A stretch of DNA of 64,000 nt, from NCBI GenBank assembly GCA_008704415.1, contig VXIS01000081.1, forward strand, positions 88,374 through 152,373, read 5' to 3'. The first letter of the stretch is position 1. Each line of letters begins with the position of its first letter. Under the pieces are notes generated by a model. The model was not told the DNA's origin. It saw nothing but the letters and a program-made list of their open reading frames with translations, and did no database searches. The stretch comes from Sphaerosporella brunnea. Lineage: Eukaryota; Ascomycota; Pezizomycetes; Pezizales; Pyronemataceae. A program made the position numbers and the translations under genes. This document shows positions 42,871 through 55,800 of the stretch, in pieces.

Positions 42871-45800
42871 GATACACCACATCATCGAAAGCAGACATAG
42901 TACTGACGTCAGTCCCAGAAAACCACCGAGAGGCTTTTGATGCTAGTCCTTCACCCAACAAAGTTTTTTCAAGACACCCGTTTTTCTTTTATGCGGACGA
43001 GAGCTAGGATGACGATGAAGATTGTGATTGCTTACGAAATGGTTGCTGGCGTCAGATTGGATGTCGGTTGAAATATGACAGATCGGAGAGACGGATTGGA
43101 CTGGAGCTTCCCTCATTGAGCGAGCAGCCCCTCGCAACCATGAAGGAGCAGGCGTGGACATATGCTGGTTGGATTGCCTCATAGGAGGAGTCCTTGGCGT
43201 TTATCAGGACGCTTCTCCTCCAGGACCAGAGCGCAATAAATACACTTCTCCCTCGTTCTTTCTTCTGCCAGAATCAAATCTAGTAATCAGCGTGGATGGT
43301 AAGGAAAGGATCCTTCCAACGGTGTGAAAAGGCCTAAAAAATTTGCCCAAAAAATTAGTAAGGCTTCTTTGGTTACTTCTCAATTGGTCAGAGCAACTGC
43401 TACCGTGTTTCTCACGCTCTATTTATCAGATGAAAGAGAGATTCCCACTGCGAACGAACGGACCCATCACCACCAGGAGGCTGTGGCGCAGATGTCCTGG
43501 ATTGCCATTTCGAGTAGCGTGCAGCCTGAAGGCTGGGGGGGGGGGGGGTAAAGTGTCAGATAATGAGAAACAAACGAAATGACAAAGGAATTAGCAATAG
43601 ATGTTTTTTTTAAAAAAGGAATACTGTAGTCCATAGCAATTCGGGATGAACAAAATCGAAGATATAATGGCAATTTGGCTATAAATCCGGTAATATCCAC
43701 GCCTACAATTGACAAGAATGGGTAAACTCGGCCCATGAGGTTCCTGGATCCAGCGGCTGGGGGCCAAAACACAAATGCGGATGGGCCTATAGCCCAAAAA
43801 AAAAAACAAGCTTCGGACGGAGTTCAAAACAAAAAATTGTTGGCACAATTACACTGCCTGAGTATATCCATTTTAGACTGTAAACGTGCGAGCTGAGCAC
43901 ACTAACGGCGTCACCAGCTTTGGCTGCATCGCTGATCAACACCCAATGAAACGCGCTCCATATCGTCCACTGTATTCTGTTATCCTTCGGGTTCTGATAG
44001 AACTCCGCCCTAGAGATAGACGGCAAACGCCGTTCAAAGAAATCTGTTTGCTGGAATCTGTGTTGCTCATGGCTTCAGATTTCTGTATTTTAGAGAGCTT
44101 CGCTTCGAAAGAGAATAGGGCACAAACAGCACTGGCTAGGAGTGCGTCCTCAGATCGGGCCTAGTTACCTAACTAGTTAAATGCAGCGGCATGATCGTAT
44201 TTGTGGTCTGTGAAACTATCAGTCAAGCATACTTTCATGATTACAGGTAGTAAGTGCTCGGTGCCCCTCCATAATTTGCTGTGATCCTAAGACTGTAGTG
44301 ACAAGACATCTGGTGATACAGGGGCATCCCCTCTGGCGGGCACAGTAAGCGCTTATCACCAGTGATTGACAAAACGAAATAGATTGGTTATCACCCTGCT
44401 CAGAAGTAATGCCTTTGGAAAAGCCGTCGTCGATAGCGTGGCCCTCCTGTAGGGCTTTCCCAATTCATCACCCTACTCTTCACGCTCTGATCCGTACTCC
44501 TCAGTATAGCACACGTACCAGTAGCCACTATCTTCTCGGAATGCCAGCGTGCAGGTCCTTCAAACCTGTGTTGTCAGAGATTAGCCCTTGGAATCATATG
44601 TCTGAAATGCTGAAACCTCCTCAAGTGGACTGGTACACCCGAGAAGATCGCACACCCCACAAAACCGAGTCTTGCAGCGCTTGAGCTGTTTCGTAGCTTT
44701 TGATATTCCGACACGAGGATCATCTGCCGATTTTTTTTGTCGTACGTCCCCCATTGCTTTGCTGAGTGCATGGCGATGGTGTAGCGATTGGGAAGGACGT
44801 GAGGATGATATTGAAGTGCTGTAACGAGACTGTGCTGGTACTTCCAGTGGAGGTTTTCGAACAACGTTGATTTTTCCCGACATCATTTTCTTTGTCTCGG
44901 TGTAGCCCGGCGCGGGGAGCCCTACTCTGCACCAAGCAAATGGGCAGTGCTTCTCTTTAAGGTGGATGGAAAGGTATGGAAAGCCCATCGATGATGTCCC
45001 GCACCAACTTTGGTTGCGAACAAGCGACAAGCTCATCGCTTACGAGACAATACCGATCGCTCGCGAGCGCACTCGGAACCGTGTTCGAGCGCCCTGACCA
45101 GATTTGAGTTTTTACCCGCTATCGCAGTTTCCAGTTCGAACTCAACACGCAGCCCCCATAAACGCAGATTCGAGGATATTGGCCCACAGTGCGTGTGGCG
45201 TGGAGTGCATCCGCCGTAACAATCGCCGATCTACGATGATCAAGGAATTCCTCGAATCACGGCCAAGCCGTCACCACTGAGAGTCATGACCGCAGCTTCG
45301 ATTTTAGCGGATCTGCAGCTTGGACTTGGAGATCCGGGGAACAGCTGGCAAGATCCGCAACGAAGCCGCAGGTCTTGACGGGAGAGGGTGGGTTCTCCTC
45401 CACTTTCTAATGCTTCAAACTGACGGCATGCTGATTCTCGACCGGAAAGCCCCCCCAGCACTGCATTCCCAACCACGACGGCGTCCATCCTCAGCGCGCA
45501 AATCAAGCGCGCCACAGGCCGCGGGGGGTGGGCACTGCAGCCGGAGAGCCCAAGGAACGAGGTCTTCTTCCACCTGGAGATGCAGATCGGGTGCTTGCGT
45601 GGGCGAACGCCAAAACCGAGTGCTTTCCTGTGAGACAACAAGGGGCACCCCCGGTCGCGATCATCGTCACCAGCATCGAAGACACAACAACTTCCACGGC
45701 CGTCAAGGTAGCAGTACCAGCCTCGACGGGAGAACAAACAGGTAAGTCAATATCCGACACGGTCTTAGATTTTTTTTTTTATCAAGGCTTGCGATGCTGA

Positions 45801-48205
45801 TGCTACATTTACAGATGGTTTTTTGTTTCGGCGGTGGCAAGGTTTATGCTCCGCTCAGATGCGGGCCGCTGCGGGTTTGCGGTTGTTCCAGCTCTGGCCT
45901 CGGCAGTCGTGAAGCCCAGCGTTCCAGTGGCAAGCACGACCGTGGACCAACTAGATCCGACGCTCAGGACTGGTGTGTCCCCCCGCTCCTCTCCAGCAAT
46001 CCCCTTTCCTCCACCGCGCAGAAAAAATGGTGCTACAACAACAGGCCACACCATGTTTGCTGTGGGAGAGGCCTTCGCATGGCCACTGCAGGACCTACGG
46101 TTCCTGCTGCTTACGCGGCTCCTGCTGATAGGGCCGTGATATCAGGGTTTGGATTTGCGTGTGTGTGGCGGTTGCTACTGGATGTACATCTGCAGGGTGT
46201 GGCGGTTGCTGCTGGATGTACTTCTGCAGGGTGTTGTTTATGAAGCATTGTGCATGCGGAGGTGATGTACTGGGACTGTTTTTGCTCCCAGACTCGTTTG
46301 TTTTGTTTCCTATAAACATTCTCTCGCCTCATTAACACGTTGTATTACACGATCTATATTACCTGTGCAGGTGCCCATTTACGCGTGACGCGTCAAAGAC
46401 CGTGACACCAAATAAAGCAAGACGCGTCCACTTCCAATGCCAGGCTGCGAACTTGCTGGAGGTTGAGTATGTTTCTCTTCCCCATCAGGACTGGTAGCTG
46501 TTAGGAGACAGTGAAAGCTAAACTAATCTCCCCTATTGATAACGGTCCGCTGAGGTGTAGGATGTTGAAATGCTGGATTTTATCCCCTCGATAGTAGCTA
46601 AGCGATTTCGGTCACTAAAGTAGCCCACGCTGGGAGATATAGGCACCGTGAAAACCAATTAACCCACCAAGCCACACTTACTCAATAGAGAATGTCCAGT
46701 GTGGAAGCTTTGATTCAAGGGTGATTGTTATTTCCTGTACCGATGCTCAGAAGCCACAGTTCCATCGTGGGGCGTGCATCACAAGGGAGGATGAGTGCTT
46801 CCCAAATTTGGGCCACTATAGTGGCCGGAACCCTACGATTGAGGGGATATTGGACGATAGCGTTTGCGCCGAGTTCTCCGGCACAGAGCGAGCTGTCCAG
46901 GTATTGCCTCGTTGAACTTTGATCACAGAGGTGTTCAGCTGTTTCGCCACCAATGCAGAGATTTGACCGCTCTATTCTACTCCCAATGTTAATGGAAACT
47001 ACTACGATGAGGATGTAATCACGCTTATTGACCTCGTCCAGCCTACCCAGACTATCCCCCGCAGTGCCCAAAGCGTCGAATACACCTATATCACGCTAAA
47101 GTCTCAAATAATGAAGGGTCAATTGTCCCGTCACTCTTATTATATATCACCTCTTTCCACAGACCTGGTGGGATGTAGGAAGTATGTTCGGCACTTTTAA
47201 CACTGCGGGGGCTAACACCCATCCCAATCCACATCATCCTCCGCCTTGTTGACAAAGTCTCGCAGCCACTGAACATGCCAACGCGGAAACGAAAGGAACG
47301 GCAATGAACAGCACCCAACGCCAACCCACACCAACCATACGCCAACCCACACCAACCATGCTCCCAAACCACCACGATCTTGCCCACCTTGGTGCCCCGC
47401 AGAAACTGCAGCAACCTTCGCTGCCCGAACCACACCGCCACATACTGGCGCAGATCCACTCCAGATCTTCGCGTATGTTCCACCCCTTCCTCCCCGCTGA
47501 ACGCCCATGTACTAATACAGCCACAGCGCCGACGCAGCTATCGGTTGAGGAACCTCAGCGCACAGCGGCGATCATCGAAAGCGGCTTTCTTAAACCTTCG
47601 ACGCGTCACTTTCGCGCCGCTCCCACCGAATCGGTTCCAGCGCAACGCCCTCCCGTCCGAGGCCACCAAACGGACACCGGTGGCTCTATGACATGATCGC
47701 CGATTTTTTCGGCAAGGGCTTCAGCCCGTGAAGACTTTTATCTTCACGAACGACCCTTTGGTCAGCATCGACTCCGACCTTCAAGTTACCAGCTCACGGG
47801 GCAATGACGATGAGTCCATACTACTGCGGTGTGACTGGGGGGGGGGGGGGTGCCTTTATACTCGATGCTGAGGCGAAGGGTTGATGCGTTGATGGGTACA
47901 CGGTGGCATCGCGGTCATGTCGACCGCCGCAGAGGAGGAGCTGCGGCGGCGGCAGCGGCTGGCAATGGAAGCTGCTCTGCCGTATAAGCCACTATGGCTT
48001 CAAACCCCCGCGGAATGGAAGGAGGCATGCCCCGCGATCGGGTGTTGAAAGGCTGAGCACCGACAAGGACAAGCTCGCCTGCCAGCCACAACAACTACCG
48101 CACGCGCAACAACGACAGTGGTGCTGTGGCGGAACCCTCCGCCACACGGAGCCCCTGCGTTCCTACCTGCTGACTCGCGTTTCTTTGGCCCAACACGTCG
48201 GACGC
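42871..48205. other. No gene confidently recognised
   Basis: Homopolymer runs at about 43538-43550 (G), 43797-43806 (A), 45769-45780 (T) and 47838-47851 (G). A frame around 45528-45742 (+; LAWANAKTECFPVRQQGAPP, then VAIIVTSIEDTTTSTAVKVA) may be an exon. It is followed by a plausible intron from GTAAGT at 45742 to TTTACAG at 45815, but the rest is not readable. Minus-strand frames at 44581-45036 and 47091-47483 have no domain. Confidence 0.3.
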
Positions 48206-48210
48206 TGAGG

Positions 48211-48284
48211 CCATATCCTCGCTTTTGATGTCACAACTACGGCATATCCGTGCCTGCGTTGTGACATTAAAAGCGAGGATATGG
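48211..48284. repeat. Long imperfect hairpin (27-bp arms)
   Basis: Arms 48211-48237 (starting CCATATCCTCGCTTTTGATG) and 48258-48284 are inverted copies with 26 of 27 positions matching, around a 20-nt loop. It may be a foldback element or transcript hairpin. No flanking duplication is obvious. Confidence 0.8.
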
Positions 48285-48289
48285 TTTAT

Positions 48290-50530
48290 GGTTTAAGCGG
48301 ATACTGCCGCGGTGGCTGGTAGTATGTGGTGGAGACATGGTCCGGGCGGTTACGACGGCGGAGCTGCCTCTGGTGGATGTGGGATAGGCTTTGGAGCGAC
48401 GATATCTGGGAGTTCTTGGACTTGTGTATTTTCTGTATGGATAGATGCTAGGCTGCGAATGGATACTATGACTATACCACGGATGTTTTGTTTGTGCTAA
48501 TATTATGGGTGGGAGAGTGATGGGGGATGGTGTTTGCCTCAACATTTATAGCGGCATCAGTTTGTGCAGGGCATCGGGACGGGGTTAAGACAGCTGTGGG
48601 TGAGTATCGTGGCTACCAAGTGGACTATTGTGGAAAAGATGCCATTGAGAATCCCCCACAGACCTTATGCTACGAATTTAATTTTATTCCTCATTCGTCC
48701 ACAAAGCAACACAGGAGCGCCATCCTCGTACTAAAGAGCGGCAAACTCAATTAGCTTGACAAAGCTGCAGATGAAGCAAGCCAAGTGGTCCTGTGAAGGT
48801 TGGATATAAACCGACGTAGAAATCCTCCCAGCAGCACTGAGGAATATGAACCTTAGGTTTTTGCAGAAATCGTGTGCGAGCTTGAGGGGGATGGAGAAGC
48901 ATAGTTTGTTGTTCATAGCTGTCATTGAGCGTATTATCTGCTTCTTAACTTTTGACCAACACCCGATGTTGTAGGAATTGTAGCCGTGTGACTGGCTCCC
49001 CTCACCTCATACCAGGTGAAAGATCAAGCCCGTTAACTATTTCCTTCAGTCGCCCTCCAATTTTTTCCACTGTGAGATGGTACCGTCATTGCTCCGTCTT
49101 CGCCGTCTGACACTTTGTCCGTCAATTGAGCGATGGAAATTCCTGTAAAAGCCGTGATGTCGATGTATTGTTTTTAGCACTGGGTCGTCAGCAACGCCTG
49201 GCTGGATATTAAACACTGTTGATCAGCCGGCTGTTCTAAGACTTTAGAGTATTGCAGGTGGTTGTTTTTATACCGGTCCCAGGAAATGAGGGAATGCATT
49301 GGGGACTGCAAGGCGCGTAAAGGCTGTGAGAGCGTCGTCAGCCCTTCCGACTCCAGTTTCCTTGCAAGGAGAAAGGCAATGTGGAATCCGGCGAGCCACC
49401 AGTATAGAGACACTCTTTCTGCAGACCCTTCAACGCCGATGTGTCCGGCTGCAGCCCAGAGTATACTGTCGTCAAACCCCAGAACGTGCAAACCACCAAG
49501 GAGTCTCGGAAATTGCCGCTCCCGCTCTCAGTGTAGCAGGCGTGCCTCGGTGTTTCGGTCGTTTCCTTGCCATAAGGCTGTGAGTAACATCCGGCTGGTA
49601 AACAACTGACGAGTTGGCGGAGACTACGAACGGCTGAGGAGTAGCACCCCGTTGCGTGTGCTGTGGAGTGGATGACGCTGAATATCGGCTTGTGAGCAGC
49701 TGGCGTTCTACCATTGACACCTATTGAGCATAAAACCGATCGCATGCATACATAATCCTTAGGCACATGAGTCTTTGTTGCAACCGATAGCACGCGAAAG
49801 CTGCGATTTCCAATTTTTTCTCATCGTTTCCATTGCGTGGGTGGTTGTGAAACATTCCACGCAGAGGAAGCGACACTTCTCTTTCTCAACACCACCCACT
49901 GCTTGATCTCGTTTCTCTTCTTTCGGGATACCCATTCTCTCGCAGCCGAGGATTCTGGGTGGTCTTTTCACTGGAAAATGTCCCCGTGTCGTGTCGCTCC
50001 AATACGCTTAAAGATAGACAGCAACATTGGGTCTCTCACGGCACGATGCTATCCCTTCCCGCCTAGAGCGTTCCGACTCCGTCCTGGGGATTTCAAGCAG
50101 CCAGCAGCTCAGGCAGAGCAACACACACAACGCGCACACCCAAGCCGACAATTCCGACGACGACCCCCAATGGCGCTGTACCGGGGAGCTATCATGCTCC
50201 ACATTGCGACACACGATTACAAGGCACTGGATAATCCGCTGACCAGCATTTACCTGCCGCGATAGCCAACACGACGAGTCCGGTAGCGATCGCACGTGGC
50301 GATCTCGGCGATTCCAGCGGTTCGCCGATCACATCCAGGAGCCTCAGGTCGGTCACGCTGTACGCAATTCGGGGAACGCCAGCGGCTGAAGCCCCAGTTG
50401 CAGGATCCTCAGGGATCGAAGTCGAACGTATCTATGGACGAAGGAACTCGCGACTGACGCGACAAATGCAACCACCATCACCACCGTTGGTTTGCTCTCG
50501 CACCTAAACTGCATCAAAGCAATGGACAGC
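48290..50530. other. No gene recognised
   Basis: Frames of 60-150 codons (for example 49338-49793 minus and 49837-50265 plus) lack domains and gene structure. Confidence 0.4.
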
Positions 50531-50537
50531 TCTCGCT

Positions 50538-50860
50538 GTGAGACCTACGAGTACCGAGGTTGTTGTCGAATCCATCGACTGCGAACAATACGCATGCAGG
50601 GCCGCTTCAGACACGATCACCAACCACTCAATGCCCGGAGGACCCGGCTTGCCGTTCGGACATTACAAGGAACCTTTCTGGTTGATCGAGGGTTTCCACG
50701 TTCTCCGTGTTGACCCCCGTGAAAAGAGCTCGATGTTCCAAACCGCAGTGGTCACGATAAAGGTTCTACGCCATCAGGCTGAGAACGGGCATATGTGGAT
50801 CGACCCCCGCGACGAGGGGGAGTTCCTCATGGGGAGGAGCATATTTGGATTGACCCCCCG
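50538..50860 (+). CDS. Open frame of unknown function leading into a repeat
   Basis: The frame reads STEVVVESIDCEQYACRAAS, DTITNHSMPGGPGLPFGHYK, then EPFWLIEGFHVLRVDPREKS and VVTIKVLRHQAENGHMWIDP before entering the 50-bp tandem array. It has protein-like composition, but I recognise no domain. The array units are 50 bp, not a multiple of three, so the original C-terminus is lost. It may be the remnant of a gene whose last codons were amplified into the repeat. Confidence 0.3.
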
Positions 50861-51123
50861 CGAGGAGGGGGAGTTCCTCATGGGGAGGAGCATATTTGGA
50901 TTGACCCCCGCGACGAGGGGGAGTTCCTCATGGGGAGGAGCATATTTGGATTGACCCCCGCGAGGAGGGGGAGTTCATCATGGGGAGGAGCATATTTGGA
51001 TTGACCCACGCGAGGAGGGGGAGTTCCTCATGGGGAGGAGCATATTTGGATTGACCCACGCGAGGAGGGGGAGTTCCTCATGGGGAGGAGCATATTTGGA
51101 TTGACCCCCGAGAGGAGGGGGAG
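50795..51123. repeat. 50-bp tandem repeat array, about six copies
   Basis: Head-to-tail copies of a 50-bp unit (core GAGTTCCTCATGGGGAGGAG then CATATTTGGATTGACCC); one copy is 51 bp. Copies differ at a few positions (GACGAGG or GAGGAGG; CCCCG or CCACG). The array stops at the LTR, and a similar piece (ACTTCCTCATGGGGAGGA) resumes at about 51609, so the LTR interrupted it. Confidence 0.9.
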
Positions 51124-51605
51124 TGTAATATTATTACACTTACTATGATTTCTTCTTTCTTACGTATTTCCTTACTAAAGACATAAAACTACGTCACAGT
51201 AACGATGGTATGATGTCAGTATTCTACGATTTTCTTTACCTTTCTTTATTACGTCCTTTTGGAGCCTTCTAGCCTTCGCAAGGCAGACTTTGTAGGTCTT
51301 ATGACCATTCTTTCCTTGTTTTACGAATTTGCCACCCAGCTATGACTTCATGTTATGACATCATGTGCTCAGCATCGTTGGCTATAAAAGCTGCGAGCTT
51401 TTCCTGCATTCATTGTCTTCTCTTCTTTCGATACGGCCTTTCGAGCAATCCAGATTGTCTCGACTATTCTTCAATAAATATTGAGTTGATCAGTGACCTG
51501 TTTTCGAGTATCTTCTTGGTATTTATCAAGTCTGATACACAGAAGATTCTGAGGTTATTTGCATCTGTGAAATAGCGGATCTTATAAGCTCACGAAAAGG
51601 CTACA
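51124..51605 (+). mobile_element. Solo LTR of a retrotransposon
   Basis: A 482-bp segment starting TGTAATATTATTACAC and ending GGCTACA (TG...CA), flanked by GGGAG at 51119-51123 and GGGAC at 51606-51610, a nearly perfect 5-bp target duplication. It contains a TATA box (TATAAAA, 51383-51389) and a polyadenylation signal AATAAA (51473-51478), in the order expected of a plus-strand LTR. No internal retrotransposon coding sequence lies nearby, so it is a solo LTR left by recombination. It is unlike the visible 3' end of the Ty3/Gypsy fragment at 61-63 kb, so it is probably another family. Confidence 0.7.
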
Positions 51606-51609
51606 GGGA

Positions 51610-52530
51610 CTTCCTCATGGGGAGGATAAGCGGGGCGGTTGTAAGCGGAAAGAATGTCAAGAGAGTGTAGTTGAATCTCAGCAGGAACACCTCGCTCGCC
51701 CTGCATGGCATTGTCAACAGTGGCCCCGGGAATTGAGGTCCGAGCTTTGTGTTCAGACCCGCATTTGCGGATGGACGACATGGTTTGGCTCACTCTGGGA
51801 AATGGACCAACGTCACATCAGCTACCCCTAAACAACACACAGTCTAGCAACACCCACCCTCCCCGCCACCGTCACCAGCGGGAACACCCTCTCCACCACC
51901 ACCACCACCACCACCACCATCACTACCACAACGCGCCGCGGCGACAAACCCACTCGCGTCTTGTTCGAGCGGGCCTCGATCTTGATCGGGCCCGCTCAGA
52001 TGGCTGAGGGAATCTGGGGACGGAATGACGGCTGTAAGCAACCCCCGCTGCATTTCACGCGAACAATAACTGATAACTGAGGCTAGAAACATATCCTCTC
52101 CCTCCCTCCAATGCCCCCAACACGAACTACGAGACCCCAGCGAGTACACCACGGATCCCAAAACCGCACCGCGCAGAGCGAAGACATGTTCTCTGGTTTC
52201 TTGTGCCGCCTGGCCCAGGCTTGCACCGGCAAGGGACACCCACCCTGCTGGTGCAAGACCGAGGGCCAGGTCAACTGCTGAGAGCCCTCCGCCGCAAGAG
52301 GTCCCCATTTGCACCAGCCACACGCTGCGCAACAGCTGCGGGGTCCGCAAACACAAAGCCAACAACCTCTGCAACAGACCCTCCTCCCCGGCTGCCAACA
52401 ACCACAGCAACCCACCAAACAACAACATGCACTCGCGCCCGCAGCCAGACCCGCTCTTTGGGATCCTGCGCCACCCGGTTCGTTGAAAGACCGGGCGAGG
52501 ACTTCCCTCCCTGCTGGTACAAGGCGGGCA
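51610..52530. other. Low-complexity stretch, possible small Cys-rich frame
   Basis: A CACCAC tract lies at 51891-51931. At 52187-52282 (+) a short frame reads MFSGFLCRLAQACTGKGHPP then CWCKTEGQVNC (five Cys) and ends in TGA. A related end, DFPPCWYKAGSQVN plus stop, occurs near 52500-52543 (+). These look like two copies of one exon end; function unknown. Confidence 0.35.
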
Positions 52531-52837
52531 GCCAGGTCAACTGACCACTGACCCTGCCCGCCTTGGACTCGGACGGAACCTTGTGTGTTCACAGTCGAGG
52601 GGCCCTGCCCGCCTTGGGCTCTGACGGAAGCTCGCGGTGTTCACAGTCGAGGGAAGCCTGAAACCGGCCAATCCGATGCTCGCAACAAGGCTCCCACTGA
52701 CCACTGACCCTGCCCGCCTTGGACTCGGACGGAACCTTGCGGGGTTCACAGTCGAGACAAGCCTGGAACCGGCCAATCCGATGCACACAGCAGAGAATTA
52801 GATCAGCAGCCAGGATCCCGGTGGCGCTGAGGACCAT
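52530..52837 (-). CDS. Candidate secreted Cys-rich repeat protein, possibly broken
   Basis: Read on the minus strand from an ATG at 52837 (MVLSATGILAADLILCC), or from an upstream non-ATG codon at 52861 that gives a better signal peptide (LALASFLLM before it). Two repeats follow, each with a Cys pair and HRIGRFQA: CCVHRIGRFQACLDCEPRKV and CCEHRIGRFQASLDCEHREL, then PSExKAGR. The frame stops at 52589. A third repeat (to about 52530) is one base shorter and out of frame. Small secreted Cys-rich proteins are common fungal effectors, but family membership is not recognised. The DNA repeat spans 52554-52790 and could be noncoding. Confidence 0.35.
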
Positions 52838-52869
52838 CAGGAGGAAGGAAGCCAGCGCCAATCAGCCCC

Positions 52870-55800
52870 GGTCATACGTTTAGCAAGCGTTCGACTAACC
52901 AGAAGGGTTTGTGCGAGGCATAAGGTTTATATGTCAGGACGGTGGTCGTTATTGCGGGCGTGATCGCTGCGGTGGAAATGGTGGCTGATAGGGTGGAGGT
53001 AGAGAGAACAAGCATTCTTCGTTTCTATTTTACTGGGGGGGGGGGGGGGGGGTTGCGACGTGGCATCCATCTCTGCAGTATGACTGCTGAAGAGTAGCAC
53101 TCTTTGAAGTGCTGATTTTTTTCAGATGCATGATGGTTTTTCTTCTGTGCTGTGATAGATGCGGTGCTATACTTTTCCTTGACAAACAGCTATGCCACAG
53201 AGGATATTATCATGCACAGCAGCGGAAAACGTTCAGTGCTGATAGCTGCACATATAAACTAACTGCTACAAGCCCATCCGTTTAACTTTAGTAACAGGTA
53301 TTCAAAAGCTTCCCGATTTTTTTGGAGTTCAGTCATAAATCCCTGATGCACGTCAGCTTCAATAACTTTGACGGCTCCCGGCTTTTGTGCCAAAAGATTC
53401 GGCCTCTAGTGTTCTGAAATCTAAATTTTGGATTTTTTTCGCGGGTTGGTGTTGATTGGCGAGGCTGTTCAGACCACATTCGAAGGGCGTGGCTCGTATT
53501 TCCGTGGTTGCTGTGGGAGTGTTTCTCAGGGAGTATCAGGACTGTATGGATGCAAGTTCGTACACGCTGCTTTAATCTAGTGTCTTCCATGATTCAACAT
53601 TAACACATTTCGGACTCACCTTTCACTACCAACCTCACCATACGCAGTCATCGTTATCGCTGGTACTTATTCAATTGTTGAAATTCGAAAACAGTACAAC
53701 TATTGGAACACAAGATATCCACCCCAGCGCACGCGCTTTCGCCCGAATGGTTTCCGAACGAAGCACACCGCACGGTGAAGGCGGCCGACAACCCCGCACC
53801 GGTTTAGATGCCAGGCTAATCATGATTATTTCCAGACTCCATCTTGTCACCGCACCGCACAATCTCTCTTTGGGTCACTGGAACTCCCTCTGCTCCCCGC
53901 AGCACTTCGATGCCAGTGTTATCACTATCCAGGCCTGAAAGACACAGGTCGAGCGACTGGCTCTTATGCACCCAGAGCAATAAAGCCCAGCCAGCTGCCG
54001 GCGGTGAGCGAAGCGCGTTATTTCTAACGCTGCAACTACAGCTGTCATCCTGCCCTCTCTTCTCGGAGCGAAATGGGACGCGCGGTAATGATATTGATCA
54101 CCAGTGCCACGGCATGGCGTTCCAGGTTCCTCGTTACCGGAGCGAGGTGGCCTTACGTCGTCTCTGGAAGCAGATAAGGAATCTGAAGTACGTCTTCTTA
54201 AACAACAACATTGGCTGGACGGAGGGATGTCAAGGCGAAGCAGCTTCGGTCCGCGGGCCGTCACTGTTATTGCATAGAAAGCGAAGAGGATTGTATGATG
54301 CAGTCGCCCGAGCTAGCGACTCTTCGAATGGGTATCCTCCATAACCCAAGTTTGGCATCTGGAAGCTAGAGTTCCTCAACGGAAAGGCAGGGAATTATGG
54401 TACCCCTGTCGGCGGAGGCGTCTGTTCATACATAGCTAACTGTTTAAGTTGATACTTCGTGATAGACCTGAGCATCAGCATTGGGGTCCGGAGCTGATAC
54501 TGCTCAAAAACCATTCAGATTTTGACGGGTTTTATGCAGGCCGGACAATACCGGTTATTTTAAAGTATAGGCAGTTTGTCCCATCTAGAAGAGCGGGATT
54601 TTTGTTTAACTTTGCACGGTGCAGCCTGTTTCAAAGGATTTACTGTTGAAAACGTGTTGAAAGTTAAACTCCCGCGTGTTCGATCGAGATACCAACTGTT
54701 TTTGCACGCTGGAAACCAAGAGCTCCAACATCAGCTGACAAAGAAACTGGTTGTACACTAGATGCACAATATCTATCGAAGAACAAAAAAACCCGCCCGA
54801 CCTCCCACACACATCGAGCAGGACTGGGAACTAACCACCGACTCCACCTCTCGACACCTGGAGAATCTCGAATGTAGCTAGGCAGGGCCCCACCAGCTGG
54901 ACTGGGGATTCCTCCCGCAAGACCTCCTTTAGTGCCGGATCAGAGAATCTAGGAGGACGACCACCAGGAGGGGAAGCAGAAAAGAATACAAAGGGGGATT
55001 GGTCGCTCGGATATCCGCTCCGGACGGAGACGCTGAACGAATTTCCAATCGCAAGACCGGAACCTGCTTATAGAGAACGCAGGACCTGAAGACTGCGAAG
55101 GAGCACGGGTGCGGCGGCTCGTATGCTCGGTTACTGATGGGTAAGGCCCATGCCACCAACTGGGATTACGCTCTCTCGTCTCACTTCATCCTGATATCCC
55201 CCGGTCAAAATTGAGCTTGGGTTAGTTAACCCATGCACTCCGCAACAAAGAGCTTGGGTTTACCGACGCCGATAGCCAAAGTTGTCAAACCGAAAGAAAC
55301 CTATCGGGTATACAAGAGCTTCACCGTGGGAACCCCGTCCTATTGCTTCCATCGGATCAATCAAAACTAAAGAGCAACAACAATAAAGCCGGTCATGACG
55401 AGAGAATATCCGGTGGTATCAAAGGTGCACAGTGGGAGATGGAAGTTGAATGTTGAAACATGCGGATGGAACACACATAGCAAAGGAGTACTGGTCCGCA
55501 AACAGGCACGGGAAGACCTCCCTTTGCGCATCCAGCAAACCTCCGTAATCTCATGCTGGTCGGAATGGACCCACGGGATGTCCTCCAGTGAAGGTGCATG
55601 GCTGAACTCCGCGGTGCTATCTCTAGCGCTGTTAACTCGCATTGGAGGATCTTGATGAAAGGCAACATGGATACCTGAACGGTGGGTGGTCTTGGAGGTG
55701 TCACAAGCCAGCAGTTCCTGTTGAGGGTGTCTAGGCCTTAGGAACGGAAGAGACCCCGCTGATGCTTACATAGTGATGCTGCTGAGTACGAATATCCCAA

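Noticed and set aside
47091..47483. Minus-strand frame considered as a HET-domain fragment
   Set aside because: None of the conserved HET motifs could be found.
50795..51123. Regular direct repeats that could suggest a CRISPR array
   Set aside because: Copies are contiguous with no spacers, and all other evidence is eukaryotic.
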